Positions 26,887-34,632 of a DNA stretch of 54,073 nucleotides are shown here, piece by piece. Where the stretch lies: NCBI GenBank assembly GCA_045594425.1, contig JAZNYK010000004.1, positions 1 through 54,073 on the forward strand, given 5' to 3'. Below the pieces are notes generated by a model, which saw only the letters and a list, made by a program, of their open reading frames with translations, was not told where the DNA came from and made no database searches. The number at the start of each line of letters is the position of its first letter. The first letter of the stretch is position 1. The stretch is from RGIG1681 sp045594425. GTDB lineage: Bacteria; Bacillota; Clostridia; Christensenellales; UBA1242. The translations under genes were made by a program, and so were the position numbers.

Positions 26887-27771
26887 ATGATTTATTATTA
26901 CAAACATAAAAGTATTAATGATTTATCACAAACCGAACTTGATTTGCTTGGATATAATGGTGTAGCACAATATGCTCAAGAACACGGCGTAAACCCCGAT
27001 GAACTCTTTGGGATTATCAAAAGACTTGAAGCCGACATCAAAACCATGGGAGCAAAGCCTTTTGATATGTCTTCAGGAAAAAACCTTGAACTTATGAATA
27101 AGTGGGTAGACAGATACATTGATTACTTTAATTCTCATGCCAGATACGAAAAACAAGCCTATATTATTCTTGGTAACATTGCATCTGGAAAAAGCACATA
27201 TGCAAAAACAATTGAAGAACAAACTGGTTCTATAATCATTGACCCAGACCGTTTTAAAATGGGCGAACACACATCACATGGGTTCTTTGAAGGATTCACT
27301 TCCCTATATCACGAGCCAACCGACCGTGAAAGATTGCAAGACCCTTGCAGTGACGCCGCAAAAAAGACATTATCAAACGTTGCAGATGAAGGAATGAACA
27401 TCATAATGCCAAAAGCAACAACATCACTTGATAAACTTGAAAAACAATTAAAAGTTTTAACTGATAAAAACTATGACATTCACTTAATTATGTTCGAATC
27501 ACCAATTCAAGACTGTGCCGACAGAAACTATTTTAGATATTTGGTTAAGCAATTCTCTCAAGTAAAAATCAATGGTCAAAGAAGTTATGGAAGATTTGTT
27601 CCAGTTTCAATATTAACAAACATTGGAGACGGGACATTCACAACCTTTGCAAAAGCCTATAAAGAAGGCAGATATAAATCATATAAAGCATTTTATAACA
27701 AAGGTTCTCATGGAACAAATCATCAACTTTATTCAAATGAAGAAATTAACCTTGAAACAATGAAATTTTAA
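26887..27771 (+). CDS. Zeta-toxin-like P-loop kinase
   Basis: 294 residues. After an N-terminal helical extension of about 85 residues comes a P-loop, GNIASGKST (96-104), then SIIIDPDRFKMG, the zeta-type Asp/Arg region, and later RNYFRYLVKQF. Zeta toxins phosphorylate UDP-N-acetylglucosamine and are normally held by a small epsilon antitoxin. No epsilon-like gene is adjacent, so it may be a stand-alone or housekeeping zeta-family kinase, or the N-terminal extension may do the inhibiting. Ribosome site AGGTG; shares a bidirectional terminator with metK. Confidence 0.75.
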   Translation: MIYYYKHKSINDLSQTELDLLGYNGVAQYAQEHGVNPDELFGIIKRLEADIKTMGAKPFDMSSGKNLELMNKWVDRYIDYFNSHARYEKQAYIILGNIASGKSTYAKTIEEQTGSIIIDPDRFKMGEHTSHGFFEGFTSLYHEPTDRERLQDPCSDAAKKTLSNVADEGMNIIMPKATTSLDKLEKQLKVLTDKNYDIHLIMFESPIQDCADRNYFRYLVKQFSQVKINGQRSYGRFVPVSILTNIGDGTFTTFAKAYKEGRYKSYKAFYNKGSHGTNHQLYSNEEINLETMKF

Positions 27772-27776
27772 AAATA

Positions 27777-27805
27777 AAAACATCTGCAAAAAGCAGATGT
27801 TTTTT
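27777..27805. terminator. Bidirectional terminator between the zeta-like gene and metK
   Basis: Perfect stem AACATCTGC/GCAGATGTT with A- and T-runs on the two sides. Confidence 0.85.
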
Positions 27806-28889
27806 AATTTTTTATTTTTTCCCAAGGAAACTCATTTCTTCCAAAATGACCAAAACTTGCAGTCTTTTTGTATATTGGTTTCAATAAATCAAGTTCGTCA
27901 ATAATATTTTGAAGTCTAAAACTAAAGTTGTTTGAAACATATTCTTCAATTTGTTTTTCAGGCACATTATTAGTTCCAAAGGTGTCGATTGCAACACTAA
28001 CAGGTTCCGCCCTGCCAATAGCAAAACTTGCTTGAATTTCACATCGGTCAGCAAAACCATGAGCAACAACATTTTTTGCAACATACCTAGCATAATACGC
28101 CGCAGACCTGTCTACTTTTGTTGCATTTTTTGAACTAAAGCATCCGCCACCAACTCTGCCTATGCCACCATAAGTATCAACAACAATTTTTCTTCCAACA
28201 CAACCACTATCACCAAAACTTCCCCAAATTGTAAACTTTCCGCTAGGATTAATGATAAAGTTTATTTCATGATTGTTATACTTTTTAAAATCTTTCAAAA
28301 CAATATCTATAACATTTGTTTTAATATCATTAACAATTTGCTCATGTGAAAGCCATTCACCATGCGAAACACTCATCAAAATTGTGTCAATATAAACTGG
28401 CTTGTTATCATCATAACAAATAGAAACTTGGCTTTTTGCATCTGCAAAATAACAATCTGTTGTTCTTCTGAACTCGTCATATCTTTTCATAAGTTTGTGT
28501 GCAATCACGATTGGAAGTGGCATAAGTTCATCTGTTTCATTGCAGGCATACCCATAAACCATGCCTTGGTCATTTGCCATAAGTTCATGTTTTTCAACTG
28601 CCTGATTGATATCTGGGCTTTGTTTAGAGATTTGGCTGATAACAACAAATTCGTTCTTATATCCAATTTCTTTAAGCACTTCTTTTGCAATTTTTTCATA
28701 ATTAATTTCAGCAGTTGTTGTTGCTTCACCATAAACAAAAAGTCTATCGTCTTTTATAGCACATTCAACAGCCATTTGTGCGTGTGGGTCTGATTTTAGT
28801 GCTTCATCCAAAAAAGCATCTGCGATGGTATCGCAAGTTTTGTCTGGATGACCAATATTAACTGACTCACTAGTAATAATTTTTTTCAT
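27804..28889 (-). CDS. metK: S-adenosylmethionine synthetase (divergent, short form)
   Basis: 361 residues, about 25-35 shorter than typical MetK. Preserved: SESVNIGHPDK, QSPDI, DQGMVYGYACNETDELMPLPI, GRKIVVDTYGG, KVDRSAAYYARYVAKN, and TASFGHFGR...PWEK. It makes SAM from methionine and ATP. Differences from consensus: the mobile loop between QSPDI and DQG is shortened, and the usual RHGGGAFSGKDPTK reads RVGGGCFSSKNATK, losing a His and an Asp but keeping both lysines. Regulation is by the S-box riboswitch at 28977-29069, which fixes the identity. Confidence 0.93.
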   Translation of the reverse strand: MKKIITSESVNIGHPDKTCDTIADAFLDEALKSDPHAQMAVECAIKDDRLFVYGEATTTAEINYEKIAKEVLKEIGYKNEFVVISQISKQSPDINQAVEKHELMANDQGMVYGYACNETDELMPLPIVIAHKLMKRYDEFRRTTDCYFADAKSQVSICYDDNKPVYIDTILMSVSHGEWLSHEQIVNDIKTNVIDIVLKDFKKYNNHEINFIINPSGKFTIWGSFGDSGCVGRKIVVDTYGGIGRVGGGCFSSKNATKVDRSAAYYARYVAKNVVAHGFADRCEIQASFAIGRAEPVSVAIDTFGTNNVPEKQIEEYVSNNFSFRLQNIIDELDLLKPIYKKTASFGHFGRNEFPWEKIKN

Positions 28890-28935
28890 AATACTTTCCT
28901 TTTTATATTTATTTCCATAAAATTATTTTTTTAGG

Positions 28936-28963
28936 CAAATAAAAACCCCACTTTTGTGGGATT
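28936..28963 (-). terminator. Riboswitch-controlled terminator upstream of metK
   Basis: On the minus strand, CCCAC-AAAA-GTGGG followed by TTTTT. The AATCCC just 5' of the stem can instead pair with the GGGATT at the 3' end of the aptamer P1 helix, giving a mutually exclusive antiterminator. Confidence 0.85.
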
Positions 28964-28976
28964 ACAAATTTTATTA

Positions 28977-29069
28977 CAATCCCATAGTTTCAGCCTTTAG
29001 CACCTTACCATTAACGCAGGTTGCTGTGTGGTCAACAGGGCTGTCCCTCGCACACTCTTTATGGATAAC
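28977..29069 (-). ncRNA. SAM-I (S-box) riboswitch
   Basis: Minus-strand RNA contains the conserved S-box core in order: AAAGAG, GCGAGGGACAGCCCTG, the CAGCAACCTGCG kink-turn/P3 segment, GGTAAGGTGCTAAAGGC, then the closing 3' P1 strand TATGGGAT, which pairs with the ATCCATA strand (one bulge). SAM binding stabilises P1 and frees the terminator, so metK is shut off when SAM is plentiful. The switch architecture is seen directly; ligand identity comes from the family. Confidence 0.93.
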
Positions 29070-29072
29070 TTT

Positions 29073-29101
29073 ATCCTATCATAAAATCCTTATAGTTGCA
29101 A
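29073..29101 (-). promoter_or_regulatory. Promoter of the S-box/metK transcript
   Basis: Minus strand: -35 TTGCAA, 17-base spacer, -10 TAGGAT, a few bases before the aptamer. Confidence 0.55.
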
Positions 29102-29114
29102 ATATTTTATATAA

Positions 29115-29143
29115 AAAAAGGAAAGTTTTTTACTTTCCTTTTT
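29115..29143 (-). terminator. Terminator of the gene at 29142
   Basis: Stem AAAGGAAAG/CTTTCCTTT on the minus strand with a T-run after it. Confidence 0.7.
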
Positions 29144-29741
29144 ATTCATACTGATAACCTTGTGCTGTTTGCTTTAATTGCAATTTTGAGAACTCTTTAA
29201 TCAAACTTGAAAATTCTGATTCAGTATATTCATAGAGCATTTCATCAATATTAAATGATATTTCTGGAAGTTTTTTTCCCTTTTTATATGCATCAATCAT
29301 GCAAAAAATCGCAAAACGGTTATTATCTTCACTCAAAAAACCACAAATTTCTTTAACTTCATTTGGTTTTAATCTTCTTTTATCTTTTTGTTCAGATTCC
29401 ACATATCTAATATCATCTTTGCCGCCCACGCCTGAAAATATATCAATACCCCGACTTCTTGTGTCACTAATTCGCATTTTGTTTTCACTTGCTCGCCAAA
29501 TATGCACATGAGGAGCACTTTTATCTTTTTGTGAAGCATCAATTTCAAGCATAAAATAACTTTTTTGCGGTTTTTTATGTGTGATAACACCAAACCCAAG
29601 CATTTTAGAATCTTGCTCAAGTGTTTTTTGTTCACCATTCTTCACTGTATTTGTTTCAAAAAACACATATAAACTCTTTTTTGAACTATTGTTTCTGCTT
29701 TTTAAAGAATATGATTGATTTCTAAAAACTCTCCCTTTCAT
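29142..29741 (-). CDS. Hypothetical protein, 199 aa
   Basis: Hydrophilic cytoplasmic protein with no recognised domain. The N-terminus is basic (KSRNNSSKKSLYVFFE), the middle contains APHVHIWRAS and a glycine-rich SGVGG segment, the C-terminus is helical. Good ribosome site (AAGGGAG). The central beta-strand pattern with a short HVH could be a small nucleic-acid-binding or single-strand-binding-like fold, but this is only a shape impression. Monocistronic with its own terminator. Confidence 0.65.
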   Translation of the reverse strand: MKGRVFRNQSYSLKSRNNSSKKSLYVFFETNTVKNGEQKTLEQDSKMLGFGVITHKKPQKSYFMLEIDASQKDKSAPHVHIWRASENKMRISDTRSRGIDIFSGVGGKDDIRYVESEQKDKRRLKPNEVKEICGFLSEDNNRFAIFCMIDAYKKGKKLPEISFNIDEMLYEYTESEFSSLIKEFSKLQLKQTAQGYQYE

Positions 29742-29802
29742 TTCAAATCTCCCTTAACAATTTTAGTTTAACATGAACTTATAAACTTTTCAATAGCAAA
29801 AT

Positions 29803-29838
29803 AAAAAAGACTTTTGCAATAATGCAAAAGCCATTTTT
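29803..29838 (-). terminator. Terminator of xth
   Basis: Long stem GGCTTTTGCA/TGCAAAAGTC (one G-U pair) followed by TTTTTTATTTTG on the minus strand. Confidence 0.8.
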
Positions 29839-29843
29839 GTTAA

Positions 29844-30593
29844 TTAAATATCTAGTTCAAGCATAATTGGAGCATGGTCACTACCAACAACATTTGTTAA
29901 GATACTAGAATTTTTTAAATCTTTCTTTAAATCATTTGAAATAATAAAATAGTCAAGTCGCCAACCAATATTTTTCTGTCTTGCTTGAAAACGATAACTC
30001 CACCAAGAATATTCAACCTTTGTTGGATACAAATATCTAAAAGTATCAACAAAGCCAGCATCCAAAAGTTCCGTCATCATGTTGCGTTCTTCAATTGAAA
30101 AGCCCGCATTTCTTTCATTTGCTTTTGGATTTTTGATATCAATTTCTTGATGAGCAACATTAAGGTCTCCACAATAAACAACTGACTTGTTTTTTGTGAG
30201 TTTGTTTAAATATTTTCTCATAGCCTTTTCAAACACAGCACGATAATCTAGACGTTTTAGACCTTCTTGTGAGTTTGGAACATAGCAGTTCACCAAATAA
30301 AATTTTTCAAATTCAAGAGTAATAACTCTGCCTTCATCATTATGTTCACCATTTATTCCATAAGTTACATTGATTGGTTCTTGTTTTGTGTAAACAAGTG
30401 TTCCACTATAACCTTTCTTTTCTGCGCTGTTCATATACATTTTGTATCCATCAACAGCAAGTTCGGCTTGTCCTTCTTGCATTTTTGTTTCTTGAATGCA
30501 AACAATATCGGCATCTTGATTTTTTACAAAATCAAAAAATCCTTTTTCTGCACAAGCCCTAATTCCATTAACATTCCAACTAATAAATTTCAT
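29844..30593 (-). CDS. xth: Exodeoxyribonuclease III
   Basis: 249 residues from the family-typical start MKFISWNVNGIRA; an adjacent ATG one codon earlier is equally possible, and the earliest ATG overlaps the AGGGGG ribosome site. Catalytic motifs are complete: IQETKM (metal-binding Glu), YCGDLNVAH (Asp, Asn), WRLDYF, and SDHAPIML (Asp-His pair). It is an AP endonuclease and 3'-5' exonuclease of base excision repair. The DNPH1-like gene ends just upstream in the same direction (gap about 13 bases), so they may be co-transcribed. Confidence 0.96.
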   Translation of the reverse strand: MKFISWNVNGIRACAEKGFFDFVKNQDADIVCIQETKMQEGQAELAVDGYKMYMNSAEKKGYSGTLVYTKQEPINVTYGINGEHNDEGRVITLEFEKFYLVNCYVPNSQEGLKRLDYRAVFEKAMRKYLNKLTKNKSVVYCGDLNVAHQEIDIKNPKANERNAGFSIEERNMMTELLDAGFVDTFRYLYPTKVEYSWWSYRFQARQKNIGWRLDYFIISNDLKKDLKNSSILTNVVGSDHAPIMLELDI

Positions 30594-30606
30594 CATTTGC
30601 ATCCCC

Positions 30607-31020
30607 CTAAACCTTTAATTTATCAATAAAATCATAAACTTCTTGAATGTCATAATAAACATGGCATTCAACGTTTTTGTTGCCCGTTAGCATTGCCGAT
30701 AATCTGTTAACCTTTGCCCCGTTAACAAAACAGATAATTGGTTTTCCATGGGCTTCGGCAAAGCCAATTTCATAACCAACTCCAAGTGAAAGATGTGTGA
30801 CTTCTGCAAAAACAAAATCACTTTCTTTTATCCAGTTCACATCTCTTGTGTAAATTTGTTCGTCAGAAAGTTGATATTCACCAAGTTCTGAAATTGCCTC
30901 ATTTCCAATATGTTCAGTTAATACAACAAAACGTTCTTTTAATTTTTCAATAAGCAATTTGTAGGTTTCTGCATCATCCCTTCCACCAGTTATTGAACCT
31001 GCAAAATATACTTTTTTCAT
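30607..31020 (-). CDS. Nucleoside 2-deoxyribosyltransferase-like/DNPH1-type 5'-nucleotide N-hydrolase
   Basis: 137 residues from the ATG at 31020 (GGAG, 8-base spacing). VYFAGSITGGRDDAE is the substrate loop and SLGVGYEIG supplies the nucleophilic glutamate seen in DNPH1 (Rcl) and in deoxyribosyltransferases; RDVNWIKESDFVFAEVT is also typical. DNPH1 cleaves the N-glycosidic bond of 2'-deoxynucleoside monophosphates, especially modified ones, so a nucleotide-pool cleaning role beside exonuclease III fits. The exact substrate is inferred. Confidence 0.85.
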   Translation of the reverse strand: MKKVYFAGSITGGRDDAETYKLLIEKLKERFVVLTEHIGNEAISELGEYQLSDEQIYTRDVNWIKESDFVFAEVTHLSLGVGYEIGFAEAHGKPIICFVNGAKVNRLSAMLTGNKNVECHVYYDIQEVYDFIDKLKV

Positions 31021-31162
31021 AAACAAATCTCCTTATATACAAATTATAACAAAAAATACCATATATCGACTAGCAATTTTTGCATCGTTGTTAGGCTTTT
31101 TATAATTTTATTTAAATTCACTAAAAATTGTGCTTAACCCCGTCAAATTAACATGGTGCGGT

Positions 31163-31192
31163 TTGACAAACATAATATTTGTTTGTTATAAT
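31163..31192 (+). promoter_or_regulatory. Promoter of the glgBA operon
   Basis: -35 TTGACA, 18-base spacer ending TGT, -10 TATAAT. The next ATG (31201) is only 8 bases downstream of the -10. Confidence 0.75.
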
Positions 31193-31200
31193 TTTAGTGC

Positions 31201-31239
31201 ATGAATAAACACAAGGAGAAATTTTCGACTTACTTATGA
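31201..31239 (+). CDS. Possible 12-residue leader peptide before glgB
   Basis: ATG at 31201 opens a frame reading MNKHKEKFSTYL and stopping at a TGA that overlaps the glgB start in an ATGA. The ATG would be at or within 2 bases of the predicted 5' end of the mRNA, so it would be read leaderlessly. The AAGGAG inside it is 18 bases from the glgB ATG, too far for ordinary initiation, so coupling through this short frame is a sensible explanation for how glgB is translated. No direct proof of translation. Confidence 0.45.
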   Translation: MNKHKEKFSTYL

Positions 31240-33125
31240 ACGCAGAAGAAAGATGTTTACAAATTCAAAATGGCCAAGATTCAAAGGTTTATGAATATCT
31301 TGGCTCACACCTTGGCACAGAAAATGGTGTTGATGGTTGTTTTTTTAGGGTTTATGCCCCACACGCAAAACAAATTTTTGTTGTTGGTGATTTTAATAAT
31401 TGGGATAGAGAATCTCACCCACTTCAAAGAATCAACTGCTCAAATGTTTGGCAAGTTTTTGTTCCAAAAGCAAAAGCAATGCAAAAATACAAATATATTG
31501 TTATAGACAAAACAGACAAAGAACACATCAAGTCTGACCCATATGCGTATTATGGTCAAACTTTAAATCATGATAAAGATTTTGCATCATATATCTATGA
31601 TATCGAAGGCTATAAGTGGAAAGACGCTGAATATTTTGAAAAGTTTAAAACAAAAAACCATCTAACAGAGCCAATGAACATTTATGAAGTTTGTTTGCTC
31701 ACTTGGAAGAAGCACTCTGACGGAAGTTTTTACACCTACCGTGAACTTGCAACAACACTTATTCCATATTGCAAGCGTCTTGGCTACACACATATCGAAC
31801 TTTTGCCAATGTCGGAATTCCCTAATGATATTTCTTGGGGTTATCAAGTTGCTGGATATTATGCAGTAACCAGCAGATATGGCACTCCAAAAGATTTTAT
31901 GTATTTTATTGATAAATGTCACGAAGCAGGTATTGGCGTTATTTTGGACTGGGTTCCAGCACACTTTGACTATCACGACTATGCCCTTAAAGAATGGGAC
32001 GGCGAACCTCTTTATGAAAGCCCAAAGTGGGATAGAAAACTTCAACTTGCTTGGAGCACCAGAATTTTTGACTATGAAGACCCATACGTAACCCAATTTT
32101 TAATTTCAAGTGCTTTATTTTATATGAGAAAGTATCACTTTGACGGAATCAGAGTTGATGCCTGCGTTGCAATTTTGTATCTTGACTTTTGCAGACAACC
32201 TGGTGAATGGATTCCTAATGTTGACGGAAACAACATTAACTATGCCGGTGTTGAATTTTTGAAAAACTTAAACAATTCAATATATAGTGAATTTCCTAAT
32301 GCGCTTATGATTGCCGAAGAAGTTTCTTCTTGGCCAATGGTTACCAGACCAACAACAAGTGGCGGTTTGGGATTCAACTTCAAATGGAATGTTGGTTGGA
32401 TTAATGATACTTGGGAATATTGTTCAATGGACCCATGCTTTAGAAGAAAATATCACAAAATACTCACCCACACCATTGATTATTGTTTTGATGAAAACTA
32501 CGTTTTGCCGGTTGACCATGACGAAGTTGGAAACGGTAGACATTCTTTAATTGGAAAAATGAATGGTGACTTTGACACCAAAATTGCTATGAATCGTGCA
32601 TTCTACACATATATGTATATGCATCCAGGAAAGAAACTTTCTTTCATGGGAAGCGAGTTTGGTCAAATTAATGAATGGCACTATGACAAACCAATCAGTT
32701 TCATGCTTTTAAAAGCGGACCGCAACAAAAAACTTTTAAAGTGTGTTTCTGCATTAAACAAATTGTATTTAAACTCACCAGAAATGTATGAAAGAGATTT
32801 TGACCCACGCGGATTTGAATGGCTCGTTAAAGATGATGGTCAAAATGCTGTTATTGCATTTAAACGATACTCTTTTTCTGGAAGTTATTTAATCTGCGTA
32901 TGCAACTTCTCACCTGAAAGACAAGTTGATTATGTTTTAGGTGTAGACGAACACGGAGAATATGAAGAAATCTTCTCTTCTGATGCAGAAGAATTTGGTG
33001 GAACTGGAGAGCGTAATGAAATTATGCACTCACTCATCATGAACAAAAATGGCAAAACCAACGCTATCAGAGTGACACTTCCTGCAAACTCTTCTATAAT
33101 TTTAAGGAAGATTCAAAAAAATTAA
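31236..33125 (+). CDS. glgB: 1,4-alpha-glucan branching enzyme
   Basis: 629 residues, the usual length. N-terminal CBM48 (FFRVYAPHAKQIFVVGDFNNW) is followed by the GH13 barrel: ELLPMSEFP, GVILDWVPAHF, DGIRVDACVAIL with the nucleophile Asp308, IAEEVSSWP with the acid/base Glu, and LPVDHDEVGNG. The C-terminal domain ends with ANSSIILRK. It introduces alpha-1,6 branches into glycogen. HDEVGNGRHS replaces the more common HDEVVHGKKS. The start codon overlaps the stop of a putative leader peptide. glgA follows after 9 bases; no glgC, glgD or glgP is in the window. Confidence 0.96.
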   Translation: MNAEERCLQIQNGQDSKVYEYLGSHLGTENGVDGCFFRVYAPHAKQIFVVGDFNNWDRESHPLQRINCSNVWQVFVPKAKAMQKYKYIVIDKTDKEHIKSDPYAYYGQTLNHDKDFASYIYDIEGYKWKDAEYFEKFKTKNHLTEPMNIYEVCLLTWKKHSDGSFYTYRELATTLIPYCKRLGYTHIELLPMSEFPNDISWGYQVAGYYAVTSRYGTPKDFMYFIDKCHEAGIGVILDWVPAHFDYHDYALKEWDGEPLYESPKWDRKLQLAWSTRIFDYEDPYVTQFLISSALFYMRKYHFDGIRVDACVAILYLDFCRQPGEWIPNVDGNNINYAGVEFLKNLNNSIYSEFPNALMIAEEVSSWPMVTRPTTSGGLGFNFKWNVGWINDTWEYCSMDPCFRRKYHKILTHTIDYCFDENYVLPVDHDEVGNGRHSLIGKMNGDFDTKIAMNRAFYTYMYMHPGKKLSFMGSEFGQINEWHYDKPISFMLLKADRNKKLLKCVSALNKLYLNSPEMYERDFDPRGFEWLVKDDGQNAVIAFKRYSFSGSYLICVCNFSPERQVDYVLGVDEHGEYEEIFSSDAEEFGGTGERNEIMHSLIMNKNGKTNAIRVTLPANSSIILRKIQKN

Positions 33126-33134
33126 AGGTGCTTT

Positions 33135-34577
33135 ATGAACGAAAACGATGACGTAAAAAGAATTAATGTAATTTTTGCAACTGGCGAATGTTTGCCATTT
33201 TGCGCAAACGGTGGCGTGGCTGATATGTGCTACGCCCTACCAAAATATTTAAAAAAGACTGATAAAGTTGATGTTAGAGTGGTTCTTCCGTACTATTCAG
33301 TAATTCCACAAGAATATCAATCAAGATTCCGACTTGTTGGCGAAAGAACAGTTGAACTTTCTTGGAGAAAGGAACATTGTGGAATTTATGAATGTGAACT
33401 TAATGGAATCACCTATTACTTTATTCAAAATGAACATTATTTTAATCGTGAAAAACTTTTTGGATATGAAGACGATGTTGAAAGATTCAGTTTTTTCAGC
33501 AAAGCAGTTCTTGATATGTTCCCAATCATAAGTTTTTATCCAGATATCATTCACACAAACGACTGGCAGTCTGGAATGGTTTGCACATTCTTAAAAATTC
33601 TTGCATGGCAAAACCCAAAATATGAACACATTAAAACCTTGCATAACATCCACAATTTGCTATATCAAGGCATCGCTGACTTTGGCGTAGTTAAAGACCT
33701 TTTGGGTGTTGAAGATAAGTTTGCATATTTGTTTGACTATTTTGGTCAAGCAAACATTATGAAATCTGCAATTTTATGTGCTGACCAGATTGTTGCTGTT
33801 AGTGACACTTATAAATATGAAATTCAAAAAACCGAAAAAGGAAACGGTCTCGAAGGTTTGCTTGATTCGCTTGATTACAAAATTACTGGAATCATCAACG
33901 GAATTGACTATGAATATTATAACCCAGAAACCGACCCAACCATTTATCAAATGTTTGGGAAAGATACTTTAGAAAAACGCTTAATCAATAAAACAAAACT
34001 TCAAGAAGCACTTGGCCTTAAAGTTGATGCAAATATTCCAATGATTGGTTATATTGGTTTTATGGCTGGACACAAAGGTTTGGATTTATTAACAAAAGTT
34101 TTGGATGAATACATTGAAAAAGGCGTTCAATTTGTTGCCATTGGAAACAGTGTTCCTGAATATGAAGAGTTTATGCGCGGTCTTAATGAACGCCATCCAG
34201 AAATGGCAAAAGTCACATTTGGATATAGTGCACAACTTGCAAAAAAAATATATGCTAGTTCAGACTTTATTTTAAACATTGCATCTATTGAACCTTGTGG
34301 TCTTGTTCCACTTATTGCAAATAAATATGGTTCACTTCCTATCGTTTATTCAACTGGTGGGATAAAAGATAATATGAAAGATTTTAAAGTTGAAGGCGGA
34401 AATAGTTATATGTTTAACGACTATGACATAACTTCCCTTCGTGACCTTTTGGATAGAGCACTTTATGATTATCAAAATAAAGATAAAATGAAATCATATA
34501 TGCTTTCTGGAATGGAAAAAAGATTTGATGCAACCGTCTGTGCAAATAAATATATTGAATTATATGAAGAAATGTAA
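33135..34577 (+). CDS. glgA: Glycogen synthase-like GT5 glycosyltransferase
   Basis: 480 residues with GT5 architecture: N-terminal ATGECLPFCANGGVADM, PDIIHTNDWQSGM, TLHNIHNLLYQG, INGIDYEYYNPETD, and the C-terminal IEPCGLVPLIANKYGSLPIVYSTGG. It should extend alpha-1,4-glucan from a nucleotide glucose. Oddities: the invariant KTGGL lysine is Ala24 here (CANGG), and in the segment normally RLTxQKG the arginine position is Phe309 (GFMAGHKG); the lysine (314) and the EPCG glutamate are kept. This may mean changed donor use or lower activity. Ribosome site AGGTG; co-transcribed with glgB. Confidence 0.9.
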   Translation: MNENDDVKRINVIFATGECLPFCANGGVADMCYALPKYLKKTDKVDVRVVLPYYSVIPQEYQSRFRLVGERTVELSWRKEHCGIYECELNGITYYFIQNEHYFNREKLFGYEDDVERFSFFSKAVLDMFPIISFYPDIIHTNDWQSGMVCTFLKILAWQNPKYEHIKTLHNIHNLLYQGIADFGVVKDLLGVEDKFAYLFDYFGQANIMKSAILCADQIVAVSDTYKYEIQKTEKGNGLEGLLDSLDYKITGIINGIDYEYYNPETDPTIYQMFGKDTLEKRLINKTKLQEALGLKVDANIPMIGYIGFMAGHKGLDLLTKVLDEYIEKGVQFVAIGNSVPEYEEFMRGLNERHPEMAKVTFGYSAQLAKKIYASSDFILNIASIEPCGLVPLIANKYGSLPIVYSTGGIKDNMKDFKVEGGNSYMFNDYDITSLRDLLDRALYDYQNKDKMKSYMLSGMEKRFDATVCANKYIELYEEM

Positions 34578-34606
34578 AAAAAACCACCATTAATTGGTGG
34601 TTTTTA
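34575..34606 (+). terminator. Terminator of glgBA
   Basis: Stem AAACCACCA/TGGTGGTTT followed by T-rich sequence. Confidence 0.8.
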
Positions 34607-34632
34607 CATTTTAAATAAAATTTTTCTAGTTA

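Noticed and set aside
31662..32096. Antisense open frame inside glgB
   Set aside because: Overlaps the conserved GH13 domain; no start signal or protein-like pattern.
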